Assembly (NCBI GenBank): GCA_052326605.1
Contig: JBKQMB010000043.1
Location: 68,169-132,168 of the forward strand
Direction of reading: 5' to 3'
Source: Bog-756 sp052326605
GTDB taxonomy: Bacteria > Actinomycetota > Acidimicrobiia > Acidimicrobiales > RAAP-2
Length of the DNA stretch: 64,000 nt
Positions 23,461 through 30,658 of this stretch are shown piece by piece; within the stretch, counting starts at the first letter, position 1; each line of letters begins with the position of its first letter. The notes under the pieces were generated by a model. The model did no database searches. It saw only the letters and a list, made by a program, of their open reading frames with translations, and was not told where the DNA came from. The position numbers and the translations under genes were made by a program.

Positions 23461-24806
23461 GCCACCGCCTTGGCCAGCGCCGTGGCGTAGGCGTCGATCT
23501 CGTCACGCGTCCTGCGTTCGGTCACCGCGATCAGCAGCCCGTGCTCACCGTCGTCGAACTCACCATCCAGGGCGATCCCCGCCAGAAAGCCGGCATCGGC
23601 CATGCGGTCGACGACCGTCTCCGCGGGGACGGGGAGGCGGACGGCAAACTCCCGCAGGACCGGTGCGTCGACGAACGGAACCACCTTGTCCAGCGAGAGC
23701 AGCGCATCCCTGGTGTACCTGGTGGCCTGCGCACAGCGCCGGGCCACCTCGACGAGGCCGGAGGTGCCCAGCCAGCCGAGCTGGATGGCCGCGGTCACCG
23801 CTATCAACGTCTGGTTGGTGCACACGTTGGAGGTGGCCTTCTCGCGCCTGATGTCCTGTTCCCGGGCCCGCAGGGTGGTCACGTAGGCGCGCCGGTCGTC
23901 CACATCGACCGTCTCCCCCACCAGCCGGCCGGGGAGGCGCCGGACGTGGGAGCCGGCACAAGCGAAGAGACCGAGGTACGGGCCGCCGAAACCGAGCGCG
24001 GTGCCGAACACCTGGCCCTCCCCCACCATGACGTCGGCTCCCCACTCCCCGGCCGATTTGAGCAGGCCCGCGGCGACCGGATCGGCACCGACCACCAGCA
24101 ACGCCCCGGTGCGGTCGCAGACGTCCCGGGCCGGCCCCAGGTCCTCGATGCACCCCAGGTAGTTGGGGTAACCGACCAGCACCACACCGGGCGGATCCCC
24201 CGACTCGGCATCCACGTCCGGCCAGGCGGTGGTCCCGTCGGCCAACGGAATGGTCTGCAACCGGTGTCCGGTGCCTGCGGCGAAGGTGGCGAGCATCTGG
24301 CGCCAATGCGGGTGGATCCCGGCCGACACCCACACGGTGTCGCGACCCGAGGCCGCCACGCCGAGGTTGACCGCCTCCACCGCCGCGCTCCCCCCGTCGT
24401 AGAGGGAAGCGTTGGCCACCGGCAGCCCTGCCAGCCTGGCCACCATGGTCTGATACTCGAAGATGGCCTGCAGGACGCCCTGAGCCACTTCGGGCTGGTA
24501 CGGGGTGTACGAGGTGACGAACTCCGACCGTCCCGCCAGAGCGCGGGTCACCGCGGGGATCTCGTGGTCGTAGGCACCGCCACCGGCGAAGCAGACCAGC
24601 CGGTCCGTGCGGGAGCGGTTCTGCTCCCCGAACGCCTGCATATGGGCCAGGACGTCGGGTTCGCCGACGCCGTCGGCGAGCTCGAGCGCCCGTTGCAGCT
24701 TGAGTGCCTCGGGCACTGCGTCGAACAGCTCGTCCAGGGAGGACAGGCCGAGGAAGGCGAGCATGGCGGCCACTTCGTCGTCGGTGTGCGGGATGTAGTT
24801 GCCCAC
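23457..24806 (-). CDS. gcvPA: Glycine dehydrogenase (decarboxylating), subunit 1 (P-protein alpha chain)
   Basis: The 449-residue partner of gcvPB, of normal length for the family, shows GNYIPHTDDEVAAMLAFLGL at the N-terminus, TSYTPYQPEVAQGVLQAIFE and NASLYDGGSAAVEAVNLGV, all conserved in the alpha chain. The start is GTG 24806, which sits 7 nt after GAGGAG; the long in-frame extension upstream has no family similarity. The 118 bp between it and gcvT contain no gcvH, although gcvH commonly lies in this position. Confidence 0.96.
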   Translation of the reverse strand: MGNYIPHTDDEVAAMLAFLGLSSLDELFDAVPEALKLQRALELADGVGEPDVLAHMQAFGEQNRSRTDRLVCFAGGGAYDHEIPAVTRALAGRSEFVTSYTPYQPEVAQGVLQAIFEYQTMVARLAGLPVANASLYDGGSAAVEAVNLGVAASGRDTVWVSAGIHPHWRQMLATFAAGTGHRLQTIPLADGTTAWPDVDAESGDPPGVVLVGYPNYLGCIEDLGPARDVCDRTGALLVVGADPVAAGLLKSAGEWGADVMVGEGQVFGTALGFGGPYLGLFACAGSHVRRLPGRLVGETVDVDDRRAYVTTLRAREQDIRREKATSNVCTNQTLIAVTAAIQLGWLGTSGLVEVARRCAQATRYTRDALLSLDKVVPFVDAPVLREFAVRLPVPAETVVDRMADAGFLAGIALDGEFDDGEHGLLIAVTERRTRDEIDAYATALAKAVA

Positions 24807-24924
24807 AGGGTGCTCCTCAAATTCCGTCTTGGTCTTGTCGGATGTCTCGGTGGATGGTGCGGTCTCGATGTGTGCTGTCCGGACCGGCGCGGCGTCCGGA
24901 CGTGCCCCTCGGGTGGTCGGGTCG

Positions 24925-26058
24925 TCAGTCGGCCGGTGGCGATGCCCACGCGCCGGCGCGCACGAACGGGGTGCGCACGATGGTCGCCGGGATGGCCCGA
25001 CCCCGCTGTTCGATGTCCACGGCTGTCGACGGCATCGGGTCGACGGCGGCGTCGACGAACGCCAGGGCGATCCCATGGCCCAGCATCGGTGAGAAGTTCC
25101 CACTTGTCACCGCGCCGACCGGCTGTCCGTACTTTGCCACCTTCGAGCCCTCGCGCGGGGGCTGGCGGCCTTCGGTGGCCAGGCCCACGAGACGCCGGGC
25201 CACACCTTGTTCCCGCTCGACCAGCAGAGGGGCACGTCCACGGAACTCCGCCTTGTCCCAGCCGACGACCCAGCCCAACCCGGCCTGCAGCGGGGTGATA
25301 CCCGGGCCGAGCTCGTGCCCGTGCAGGGGAAGAGCTGCCTCGAGCCGGAGGGTGTCGCGAGCGCCAAGGCCGGCTGGTTGCGCACCGGCCGCAAGCAGTG
25401 CGGCCCACAGGGCGGGGGCGGCCTCGTTGGGGATCGCGCATTCCACGCCGTCCTCGCCGGTGTAGCCGGTGCCGGCTACGACGCAGTCCGCCCCTTCGAA
25501 GGTGAACGACTGCACGCCGAAGCGCGGCACCGAGGCAGCGTCCGGCAGCAAGGTGGCCAGTCGGGCCCGGGCATGGGGGCCCTGTACGGCGATGATGCAC
25601 CGTGAGGTGGTGGTGTCCTGCCCACCGATGGCCTCCACCACGCGATCGGTGTTGGAGGCGTTGGGCATGACGTCGAAGACGTCCTCGGACAGCCACCACA
25701 CGATGATGTCGTCGACCACCGAGCCGTCCCGGTCGTCGAGCAGGTGGGTGTACTGGGCCCGTCCCGGACGGATCTTTCGAAGGTCGTTGGACAGTGCCCC
25801 CTGGAGGAGCTCGAGTGAGCCGGGGTCGGTCAACCGGACGGTGCCCAGGTGGCTGACGTCGAAGATGACCGCATCCAGACGGCAGGCCCGGTGTTCGGCG
25901 ATGGTCCCCTCGCCGTAGGAGAGCGGCATCTCCCAGCCGCCGAAACCGACCAACTTCGCCCCCAACTGGCGATGGGCATCGATCAGGGCGGTATGGCGGA
26001 GGTCGTCGCCATCCTCGGTGCCGGGTGCGTCGGTGGGCACCGAGGGGGTATCGCTCAC
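24925..26058 (-). CDS. gcvT: Aminomethyltransferase (glycine cleavage T-protein)
   Basis: GcvT moves the methylene group from aminomethyl-lipoyl-GcvH to tetrahydrofolate. The 377-residue protein has the N-terminal VGFGGWEMPLSYGEGTIAEH and FDVSHLGTVRLTDP, the VVAGTGYTGEDGVECAIPNE motif, and a C-terminal domain with VTSGNFSPMLGHGIALAFV. It is the first gene of gcvT-gcvPA-gcvPB. GTG 26058 is supported by TATCCT 6 nt upstream (leaderless). Confidence 0.96.
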   Translation of the reverse strand: MSDTPSVPTDAPGTEDGDDLRHTALIDAHRQLGAKLVGFGGWEMPLSYGEGTIAEHRACRLDAVIFDVSHLGTVRLTDPGSLELLQGALSNDLRKIRPGRAQYTHLLDDRDGSVVDDIIVWWLSEDVFDVMPNASNTDRVVEAIGGQDTTTSRCIIAVQGPHARARLATLLPDAASVPRFGVQSFTFEGADCVVAGTGYTGEDGVECAIPNEAAPALWAALLAAGAQPAGLGARDTLRLEAALPLHGHELGPGITPLQAGLGWVVGWDKAEFRGRAPLLVEREQGVARRLVGLATEGRQPPREGSKVAKYGQPVGAVTSGNFSPMLGHGIALAFVDAAVDPMPSTAVDIEQRGRAIPATIVRTPFVRAGAWASPPAD

Positions 26059-26064
26059 GCCGAA

Positions 26065-26070
26065 AGGATA
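26065..26070 (-). promoter_or_regulatory. Candidate -10 element for leaderless gcvT operon mRNA
   Basis: TATCCT on the minus strand lies 6 nt before GTG 26058 with no Shine-Dalgarno between. It would drive gcvT-gcvPA-gcvPB. No glycine riboswitch is visible in the 24 bp between this gene and the upstream one. Confidence 0.45.
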
Positions 26071-26082
26071 TCGGACGGCGGT

Positions 26083-26436
26083 TCAGGCGGAACGAGCAGC
26101 CAGCGGCTGGCCGAGCCCGCCACCGGCCAGCCCGTACTTGGCCAGCAGCGCCAAGGTGTCCCTCTGGTAGAGGATGGTCACCCGGACCTCGGGATAGAGC
26201 CGGGCCATGCGCCGGATCTTGCCGTTCTTCTTCGTCACCAGGCGTTGGTTGAGTGTGGTCACCTCGACGAAGAGCCCCGGCTGGGGAAGCCAGAAGTCCG
26301 GTCGGAACGCCGTCGTCGGGCGCCCGTCCCGATCCCACTCCAGCGCGAACTCGACCGGCTCGTACTCCCACTCCACACCGTAGAAGTCGAGGATCCGGGC
26401 GAAGCGTCGCTCCGACTCGTGGGCGAAGCGGACCAT
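26083..26436 (-). CDS. Small PD-(D/E)XK nuclease-fold-like protein
   Basis: The 117-residue protein shows FAHESERRFARILDFYGVEW, TAFRPDFWLPQPGLFVEVTT and LVTKKNGKIRRMARLYPEV. The acidic residues in PDFWL and FVEVTT, an N-terminal Glu and the following lysines fit the PD-(D/E)XK restriction-endonuclease-like core, and a similar small family is widespread in bacteria without a known role. ATG 26436 is preferred; a TTG at 26481 overlapping the merR stop would add 15 residues. Nuclease activity is inferred from motif geometry only. Confidence 0.68.
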   Translation of the reverse strand: MVRFAHESERRFARILDFYGVEWEYEPVEFALEWDRDGRPTTAFRPDFWLPQPGLFVEVTTLNQRLVTKKNGKIRRMARLYPEVRVTILYQRDTLALLAKYGLAGGGLGQPLAARSA

Positions 26437-26477
26437 CGGGGCGGACGTTCCGCGTTGGGATCCTGGAGAACTCCCGG

Positions 26478-27002
26478 TCAATGCTCGGCGGCCTCTTGGG
26501 ATGCAAGGTAGGCGGCGGCCGGGTGGCGCCGAGGCTGTGGAGCAGCGTTCGCCGCGTCGATCTCTACGATCTCTACGATCGCCGCATCGAGTTCGGAGAC
26601 GACTCCGGACAGCGGAAGGATGTTGAAGACACCTTGGCCGCCGGCGAGCAGGTCGACGAGTTCGCCGTCCGACCGGGCAAGGATCGAACGACTGTCGGCC
26701 AGCACCAACTGGGCCGAAGCCAGATCGACGCCCAGTTCGCCGCGCAGGCAGCTCACCGCCTGGCGCGCCTGTTGTAGCTTGAGGCCGGCGTCGAGCAACC
26801 GCTTGATGACCTTGAGCTCGAGCACGTCGCTGTAGGAGTAGCGACGCTGGCTCCCACTTCCGGTGGCATCGGCTATCGATGGGCGCAACAGCCCGGTGCG
26901 TGCCCAGTAGTCCAACTGTCTATAGGTGATGCCGACCAGAGAGCAGACCTGCGGGCCGCGAAAACCCTCGGCAGCGGCCGCTTCTCGATTTACATCGACC
27001 AT
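26478..27002 (-). CDS. MerR family transcriptional regulator (FtsR/Rv1828-like)
   Basis: The 174-residue protein has an N-terminal winged helix (GFRGPQVCSLVGITYRQLDY then WARTGLLRPS) and MerR-type dimerisation helices (RRYSYSDVLELKVIKRLLDA). The C-terminal ~75 residues form a domain with no metal-binding cysteines, as in the Rv1828/FtsR group of actinobacterial growth regulators. ATG 27002 follows GGTGGAGGATC, a good Shine-Dalgarno; ATG 27044 is less likely. A 9-bp inverted repeat immediately upstream (27026-27060) may be its own operator. Confidence 0.88.
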   Translation of the reverse strand: MVDVNREAAAAEGFRGPQVCSLVGITYRQLDYWARTGLLRPSIADATGSGSQRRYSYSDVLELKVIKRLLDAGLKLQQARQAVSCLRGELGVDLASAQLVLADSRSILARSDGELVDLLAGGQGVFNILPLSGVVSELDAAIVEIVEIDAANAAPQPRRHPAAAYLASQEAAEH

Positions 27003-27025
27003 GGTCGATCCTCCACCTCGATCAG

Positions 27026-27060
27026 AGGTTGACCCTGAAGCCAAACCTCACGGTCAACCT
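27026..27060. promoter_or_regulatory. Inverted repeat upstream of the MerR-type gene
   Basis: AGGTTGACC (27026-27034) and GGTCAACCT (27052-27060) are perfect 9-bp arms with a 17-bp spacer, located 24 bp before ATG 27002. The spacing resembles MerR-type operators that lie between promoter elements, and the minus-strand arm contains TTGACC. Autoregulation is inferred. Confidence 0.45.
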
Positions 27061-27175
27061 GCAAGATCACGGTATCACATGGCCGTAACTACGTGCTTGT
27101 GACCGATCCCGGTCCCGGGGAGGCCCATACGAACCCCGATTTGGTCCTCGGGCCGCTTCCGGCAATGATCGCTGC

Positions 27176-27541
27176 ATGACCCTAGTGAAGATCAATGCCA
27201 TCACCGTCAGGGAGGGTTCGGGAGACGAGCTGGCCCGGCGGTTCGCCAACCGTTCCGGGGCCGTCGACGGTGCCGACGGCTTCGAGGGGTTCGAGCTCCT
27301 GCGCCCCAGCGATGGACGCGACATCTGGTTGGTGGCCACCCGATGGAGGGACGAAGAGTCCTTCGACGCATGGGTCGCCTCGCCCGCCTTCTCCCATGGT
27401 CACCGGGGCCAGGCCGGACCATCGTCCCCTTCGCCGCAGGGACAAGGGGACGGACCGGGGGAGGCCGCCGGCCCACCGCCCGTGAGCACACACAGCGAGC
27501 TTTGGTCGTACGAGATCGTCGACCTCCCGTCACCGCGGTGA
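27176..27541 (+). CDS. MhuD/IsdG-like heme-degrading monooxygenase (ABM domain)
   Basis: The 121-residue antibiotic-biosynthesis-monooxygenase-fold protein starts VKINAITVREGSGDELARRF. Asn7, Arg26 and Trp66 match mycobacterial MhuD in identity and position, and His74/His76 (AFSHGH) lie where MhuD has its heme-binding histidine. A Pro/Gly-rich insertion of ~25 residues follows before the last strand (ELWSYEIVDL). Heme degradation to release iron is the likely role but is not proven. It heads a coupled cassette of four genes; the next gene starts in its stop codon (GTGA). Confidence 0.78.
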   Translation: MTLVKINAITVREGSGDELARRFANRSGAVDGADGFEGFELLRPSDGRDIWLVATRWRDEESFDAWVASPAFSHGHRGQAGPSSPSPQGQGDGPGEAAGPPPVSTHSELWSYEIVDLPSPR

Positions 27542-28146
27542 GTGCTGCGCCTACGGCGTCCGGCGGACCGGTCCCTCTCCATCGACGCACCCTCGAGTAC
27601 GAAGCCTTCGACGCAGGGGACTCGCTGCGCATGGTCGGACGTCTGCAGGACACCCGGCCGTGGGCTCGGGACGGACAGGCCGTCACCCTCGTGCACGACA
27701 TCGAGCTCCGGGTCACCGTGCGGATCGCCGACATGACCATCACCGAGTCCGCAGCGGAGATGCACACCTTCCCCCACACCGAGTGCCCGGGCATCGCCCC
27801 GGCCTTCGCCGGTCTTGTGGGGCTGAACGTGACCAGAGGATTCACCCGCGAGGTGCAGAGCCGATTCGGGGGAGCGAAGGGATGCACCCACCTCGAACAG
27901 CTGGCGCGTTCCCTGGGCCCCGCCGTCGTGCAGGCCGTCACGTCGAGGCGAGCGCTGTCGGTCAGCAGGGGCGAATCCGCCGACCTGTTGACCGGGGGGA
28001 GCAGCCCCTGGGCCCGGAACACCTGCCACATCTGGGCCGAGGACGGGATTGCCGACCAGAAGCTCGCCGCCGGCTGGCGTCCCGGTACCGGGCCGTACCC
28101 CGCTCCCCTGCTGGAAGACTTCCAGGCATCGCCCCCGGAGCGATGA
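27538..28146 (+). CDS. DUF2889 domain-containing protein
   Basis: The 202-residue protein has the DUF2889 features: RRTLEYEAFDAGDSLRMVGR, VTLVHDIELRVTVRIADMTI, GLNVTRGFTREVQSRFGGAK and GCTHLEQLARSLG. The conserved His (VTLVHD), the Cys of the ECPG segment and the GCTHL motif are all present. The biochemical role is unknown. It starts at GTG 27538 inside the stop of the MhuD-like gene and its own stop overlaps the next start (ATGA at 28143), so it sits in the middle of the coupled cassette. Confidence 0.8.
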   Translation: MSAAPTASGGPVPLHRRTLEYEAFDAGDSLRMVGRLQDTRPWARDGQAVTLVHDIELRVTVRIADMTITESAAEMHTFPHTECPGIAPAFAGLVGLNVTRGFTREVQSRFGGAKGCTHLEQLARSLGPAVVQAVTSRRALSVSRGESADLLTGGSSPWARNTCHIWAEDGIADQKLAAGWRPGTGPYPAPLLEDFQASPPER

Positions 28147-28688
28147 GCCGCCGTTCCGAGCCACCCGGGGCGGGCGCCGCTCATCGATCCTCCGCGTGGG
28201 CGGTCGCACTGCTGGTGCTGTGCGCGGCCGGTGCGTGCTCGAACTCGGGCACCGCGGTCAAGTCGCCGTTCTCCACGTCGCCGCCGGTGCTCGAGCACGG
28301 ACCCAGCGAAGAGGTGAAGGTGATGGACATCAACGGTCTCGGCCCCGTACTCGTGGACGGCCAGGGGATCACCCTGTACATGTTCGAGACGGACCGGCAG
28401 GGCTCACCGTCCCGCTGCTACGGCATCTGCGCAGTCCAGTGGCCACCGCTGACCCTGCCGCCAGGGGTGTCCGCACCCATCGCGGGTCCGGGCATCGAAG
28501 CTTCGTTGCTGGGCACGGCTTCCCGGACCGACGGGACGACCCAGATCACCTACAACGGTTGGCCGCTCTACCTCTGGCCCCCCGACCGGTCCCCGGGGAA
28601 GGCCACCGGCCAGGCGCTGACCAATGCCGGTGGTCTCTGGTACGTGCTCGACCCGGCCGGCTCACCGGTCAAGACCCAGAGCCCATGA
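28143..28688 (+). CDS. Secreted lipoprotein, COG4315-type repeat family
   Basis: The 181-residue protein has a signal peptide (AWAVALLVLCAAGAC, with an imperfect lipobox ending A-G-A-Cys) followed by two copies of the COG4315 type repeat: GQGITLYMFETDRQGSPSRCYGICAVQWPPL, then NGWPLYLWPPDRSPGKATGQ. Conserved Trp and Cys residues fit the family, which is extracytoplasmic with unknown function. It starts at ATG 28143 within the DUF2889 stop, and its stop overlaps the next start. Confidence 0.8.
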   Translation: MSRRSEPPGAGAAHRSSAWAVALLVLCAAGACSNSGTAVKSPFSTSPPVLEHGPSEEVKVMDINGLGPVLVDGQGITLYMFETDRQGSPSRCYGICAVQWPPLTLPPGVSAPIAGPGIEASLLGTASRTDGTTQITYNGWPLYLWPPDRSPGKATGQALTNAGGLWYVLDPAGSPVKTQSP

Positions 28689-28975
28689 CCGGCTCGGAGG
28701 CTGGCAGGATGGGGCGTATGGCCGCCCGGAGCGTCAACTCGCATTGGTCGATCAATTCGACCAACTCCTTCCTGTCGGTCAACTCGGAGGGGTCGATCCT
28801 GTCGATCGGGTCGGTCGGATCGTTCCTCTCGGTGGGATCGATCGCGTCGGCAGCATCCCTCGGTTCGATCGGCAGCTTCCTCGGGGTTGCCTCGATCCTC
28901 TCCTGTGCGTCGGTCCTGTCGGTGCTGTCCTTCCGCTCGCGTCGCGGCGTCCTCAGGGCCCGCAGGAGGAGCTGA
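28685..28975 (+). CDS. Ser-x-x triplet-repeat protein
   Basis: The 96-residue protein is mostly one repeat with serine every third residue, about 22 triplets in a row (e.g. SVNSHWSINSTNSFLS), with hydrophobic or small residues between and an Arg-rich C-terminus (RSRRGVLRARRRS). No transmembrane or catalytic motif is present. Period-3 repeats suggest a solenoid or polyproline-like rod. The codons are consistent with the GC-rich neighbours and the start is ATG 28685 overlapping the lipoprotein stop, which supports it as a real gene. ATG 28709 or 28718 are alternatives. Similar repeat proteins occur in actinobacteria; I know of no assigned function. Confidence 0.65.
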   Translation: MTGSEAGRMGRMAARSVNSHWSINSTNSFLSVNSEGSILSIGSVGSFLSVGSIASAASLGSIGSFLGVASILSCASVLSVLSFRSRRGVLRARRRS

Positions 28976-28980
28976 CGGGT

Positions 28981-29955
28981 TCAGTCGGTCGGACCACCGA
29001 ACCAGCCGCGCTTGCGGAAGAGGTAGAGCAGCCCCAACGCGGCGACGAGCTCGAGGCCGATGGCGAAGATGTAGAAGGGCGCCCGACCGGTGATGTGGCC
29101 GACCAGATACGAGAAGTTCTGCCCGAAGAAGCCGGTGAGGAAGCTCAACGGGAGGAACACGGTCGCGATGATGGTCAGCTGCTTCATCACCACGTTCAAT
29201 CGGTTGGACACTGTCGACAGATGGGTGTCCATCACGCCGCTCAGGAGATCGCGGTAGCCGTCGACCAGGTCGCTGATGCGGATCAGGTGGTCGTAGATGT
29301 CCCTCATGTAACGCTGGCCCTCGTCGGTCACCCCGGGCAGGACGATCACCCCGGAGGTGACCCCGGCGAACATGTCCCTCTGCGGTGTGATGGCCTTTCG
29401 CACGGTGATCAGTGAACGCTTCATGGCGAAGAGCGTGCCCAGCTGCTCTTCGGTCGGCCTGACCAGGATCGCATCCTCCAACTCGTCGATCTGGTTGTCG
29501 AACTGGTCCAGCATCGGGAAGAAGCTGTCGACCAGCTGGTCGATCACCAGGTAGATCAGCGCTATCTGGGGCGATTCCGCCTCGGTGGGCTTCCGATGGG
29601 CGATGCGGGCGCGGACCGAGTCCATGGCCGCACAGGGGCCATGGTGGACGGTGATCACGAAGTGGTCGGCGAAGATGAAGTGCACCTCATCGGTCCCCGT
29701 CGCATCGGACGATGCGCCGTGCACCACCATGTAGGTGAAGTTCTCGTAGTCCTCGATCTTCGGGCGTTGCCCGAAGTGCTGGGCATCGTCGACCGCGAGA
29801 TGGTGCACGTGGAAGACGTTCAGCAGGAGGTCATGGGCCTCGTCGTCGACACCGTCCAGGTCGAGCCAGAGGAACTGATGGTCTTCGAGGAGCTTTCCGA
29901 TGGCTTCGGCGGTGGGTTCGGAGGTGGTTCCGCCCGAGGTGATGATTCCGTGCAT
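28981..29955 (-). CDS. corA: CorA-like divalent cation transporter
   Basis: The 324-residue protein has a long cytoplasmic N-terminal domain (DDAQHFGQRPKIEDYENFTY motif), a coiled stalk (RLNVVMKQLTIIATVFLPLS) and two C-terminal membrane helices. The pore signature normally YGMNF is GFFGQNF here, so the conserved GMN is GQN; this occurs in some MIT-family transporters and may change selectivity or regulation. The C-terminus RKRGWFGG is typical. Magnesium, cobalt or zinc could be the ion. The stop lies 5 bp from the end of the SxxS gene (convergent). Confidence 0.88.
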   Translation of the reverse strand: MHGIITSGGTTSEPTAEAIGKLLEDHQFLWLDLDGVDDEAHDLLLNVFHVHHLAVDDAQHFGQRPKIEDYENFTYMVVHGASSDATGTDEVHFIFADHFVITVHHGPCAAMDSVRARIAHRKPTEAESPQIALIYLVIDQLVDSFFPMLDQFDNQIDELEDAILVRPTEEQLGTLFAMKRSLITVRKAITPQRDMFAGVTSGVIVLPGVTDEGQRYMRDIYDHLIRISDLVDGYRDLLSGVMDTHLSTVSNRLNVVMKQLTIIATVFLPLSFLTGFFGQNFSYLVGHITGRAPFYIFAIGLELVAALGLLYLFRKRGWFGGPTD

Positions 29956-30037
29956 GACCCGAGTCTGCCGCCGTCGTGGTGCCGCGGTGCGGATGGGACC
30001 CGGGCGGGAGGCGACGCCGGGCAGATGGACCGGGCGT

Positions 30038-30556
30038 TCAGCCGATCCGCACCAGCGACTCCTTGAAGTGACGGCCGTTGGCGACGTACCCGGCTGCCCC
30101 CATCCGGATGGCGGCCAGACTCGACTTGCCCGGCCGCACGGTGGCCGGCACGCCCACGGCGAGCGCCCCTGCCGGGACCTCCATCCGATCAGGGACGACA
30201 GCGTTGGCCCCTACGGTGGCGCCGGTGCCGATGATCGCATGGTGGAGGACGACCGATCCCGAGCCGACCAGCGTCTCGTCCTCGAGCGTACAGCCCTCGA
30301 GGTGGGCCAGATGGCCGATCACGCATCCATCGCCCACCACGGTGGGGAACCCGGGCCCGGCGTGGACGACCGTCCCGTCCTGCACCGATGTGCGGGCGCC
30401 GACGACGATGGCGCCGTGGTCGCCGCGAAGGACGGCGCACGGCCATACGGTCGACTCGGCTCCGATGGTGACGTCGCCGATGACCACCGCGTCGGGGTGG
30501 ACGAACGCCAGAGGGTCGATGCGGGGGGTCAGGTCATCGAGTCGGTAGATGGGCAT
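30038..30556 (-). CDS. Gamma-class carbonic anhydrase family protein
   Basis: The 172-residue left-handed beta-helix protein shows hexapeptide repeats (VIGDVTIGAESTVWPCAVLR, TVVGDGCVIGHLAHLEGCTL, TLVGSGSVVLHHAIIGTGAT). The zinc-site histidines are at VVHAGPG and GHLAHL. It belongs to the YrdA/CaiE-type cluster; catalytic activity as carbonic anhydrase is plausible but many members are uncharacterised. ATG 30556 is preceded by TAGGGT at 6 nt, so it is likely leaderless. Confidence 0.88.
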   Translation of the reverse strand: MPIYRLDDLTPRIDPLAFVHPDAVVIGDVTIGAESTVWPCAVLRGDHGAIVVGARTSVQDGTVVHAGPGFPTVVGDGCVIGHLAHLEGCTLEDETLVGSGSVVLHHAIIGTGATVGANAVVPDRMEVPAGALAVGVPATVRPGKSSLAAIRMGAAGYVANGRHFKESLVRIG

Positions 30557-30562
30557 GGAGTG

Positions 30563-30568
30563 ACCCTA
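30563..30568 (-). promoter_or_regulatory. Candidate -10 element for leaderless gamma-carbonic-anhydrase gene
   Basis: TAGGGT (minus strand) lies 6 nt before ATG 30556 with no Shine-Dalgarno between. The divergent amidohydrolase gene begins 103 bp away. Confidence 0.45.
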
Positions 30569-30658
30569 CGGCAGGAGTCCGCCGGGCGGAACACGGGCGC
30601 GAGCATCGTGGGGACTTAGGATTGCCGCACCGGGTGACGCGCCGCGAGGAGATCGATC

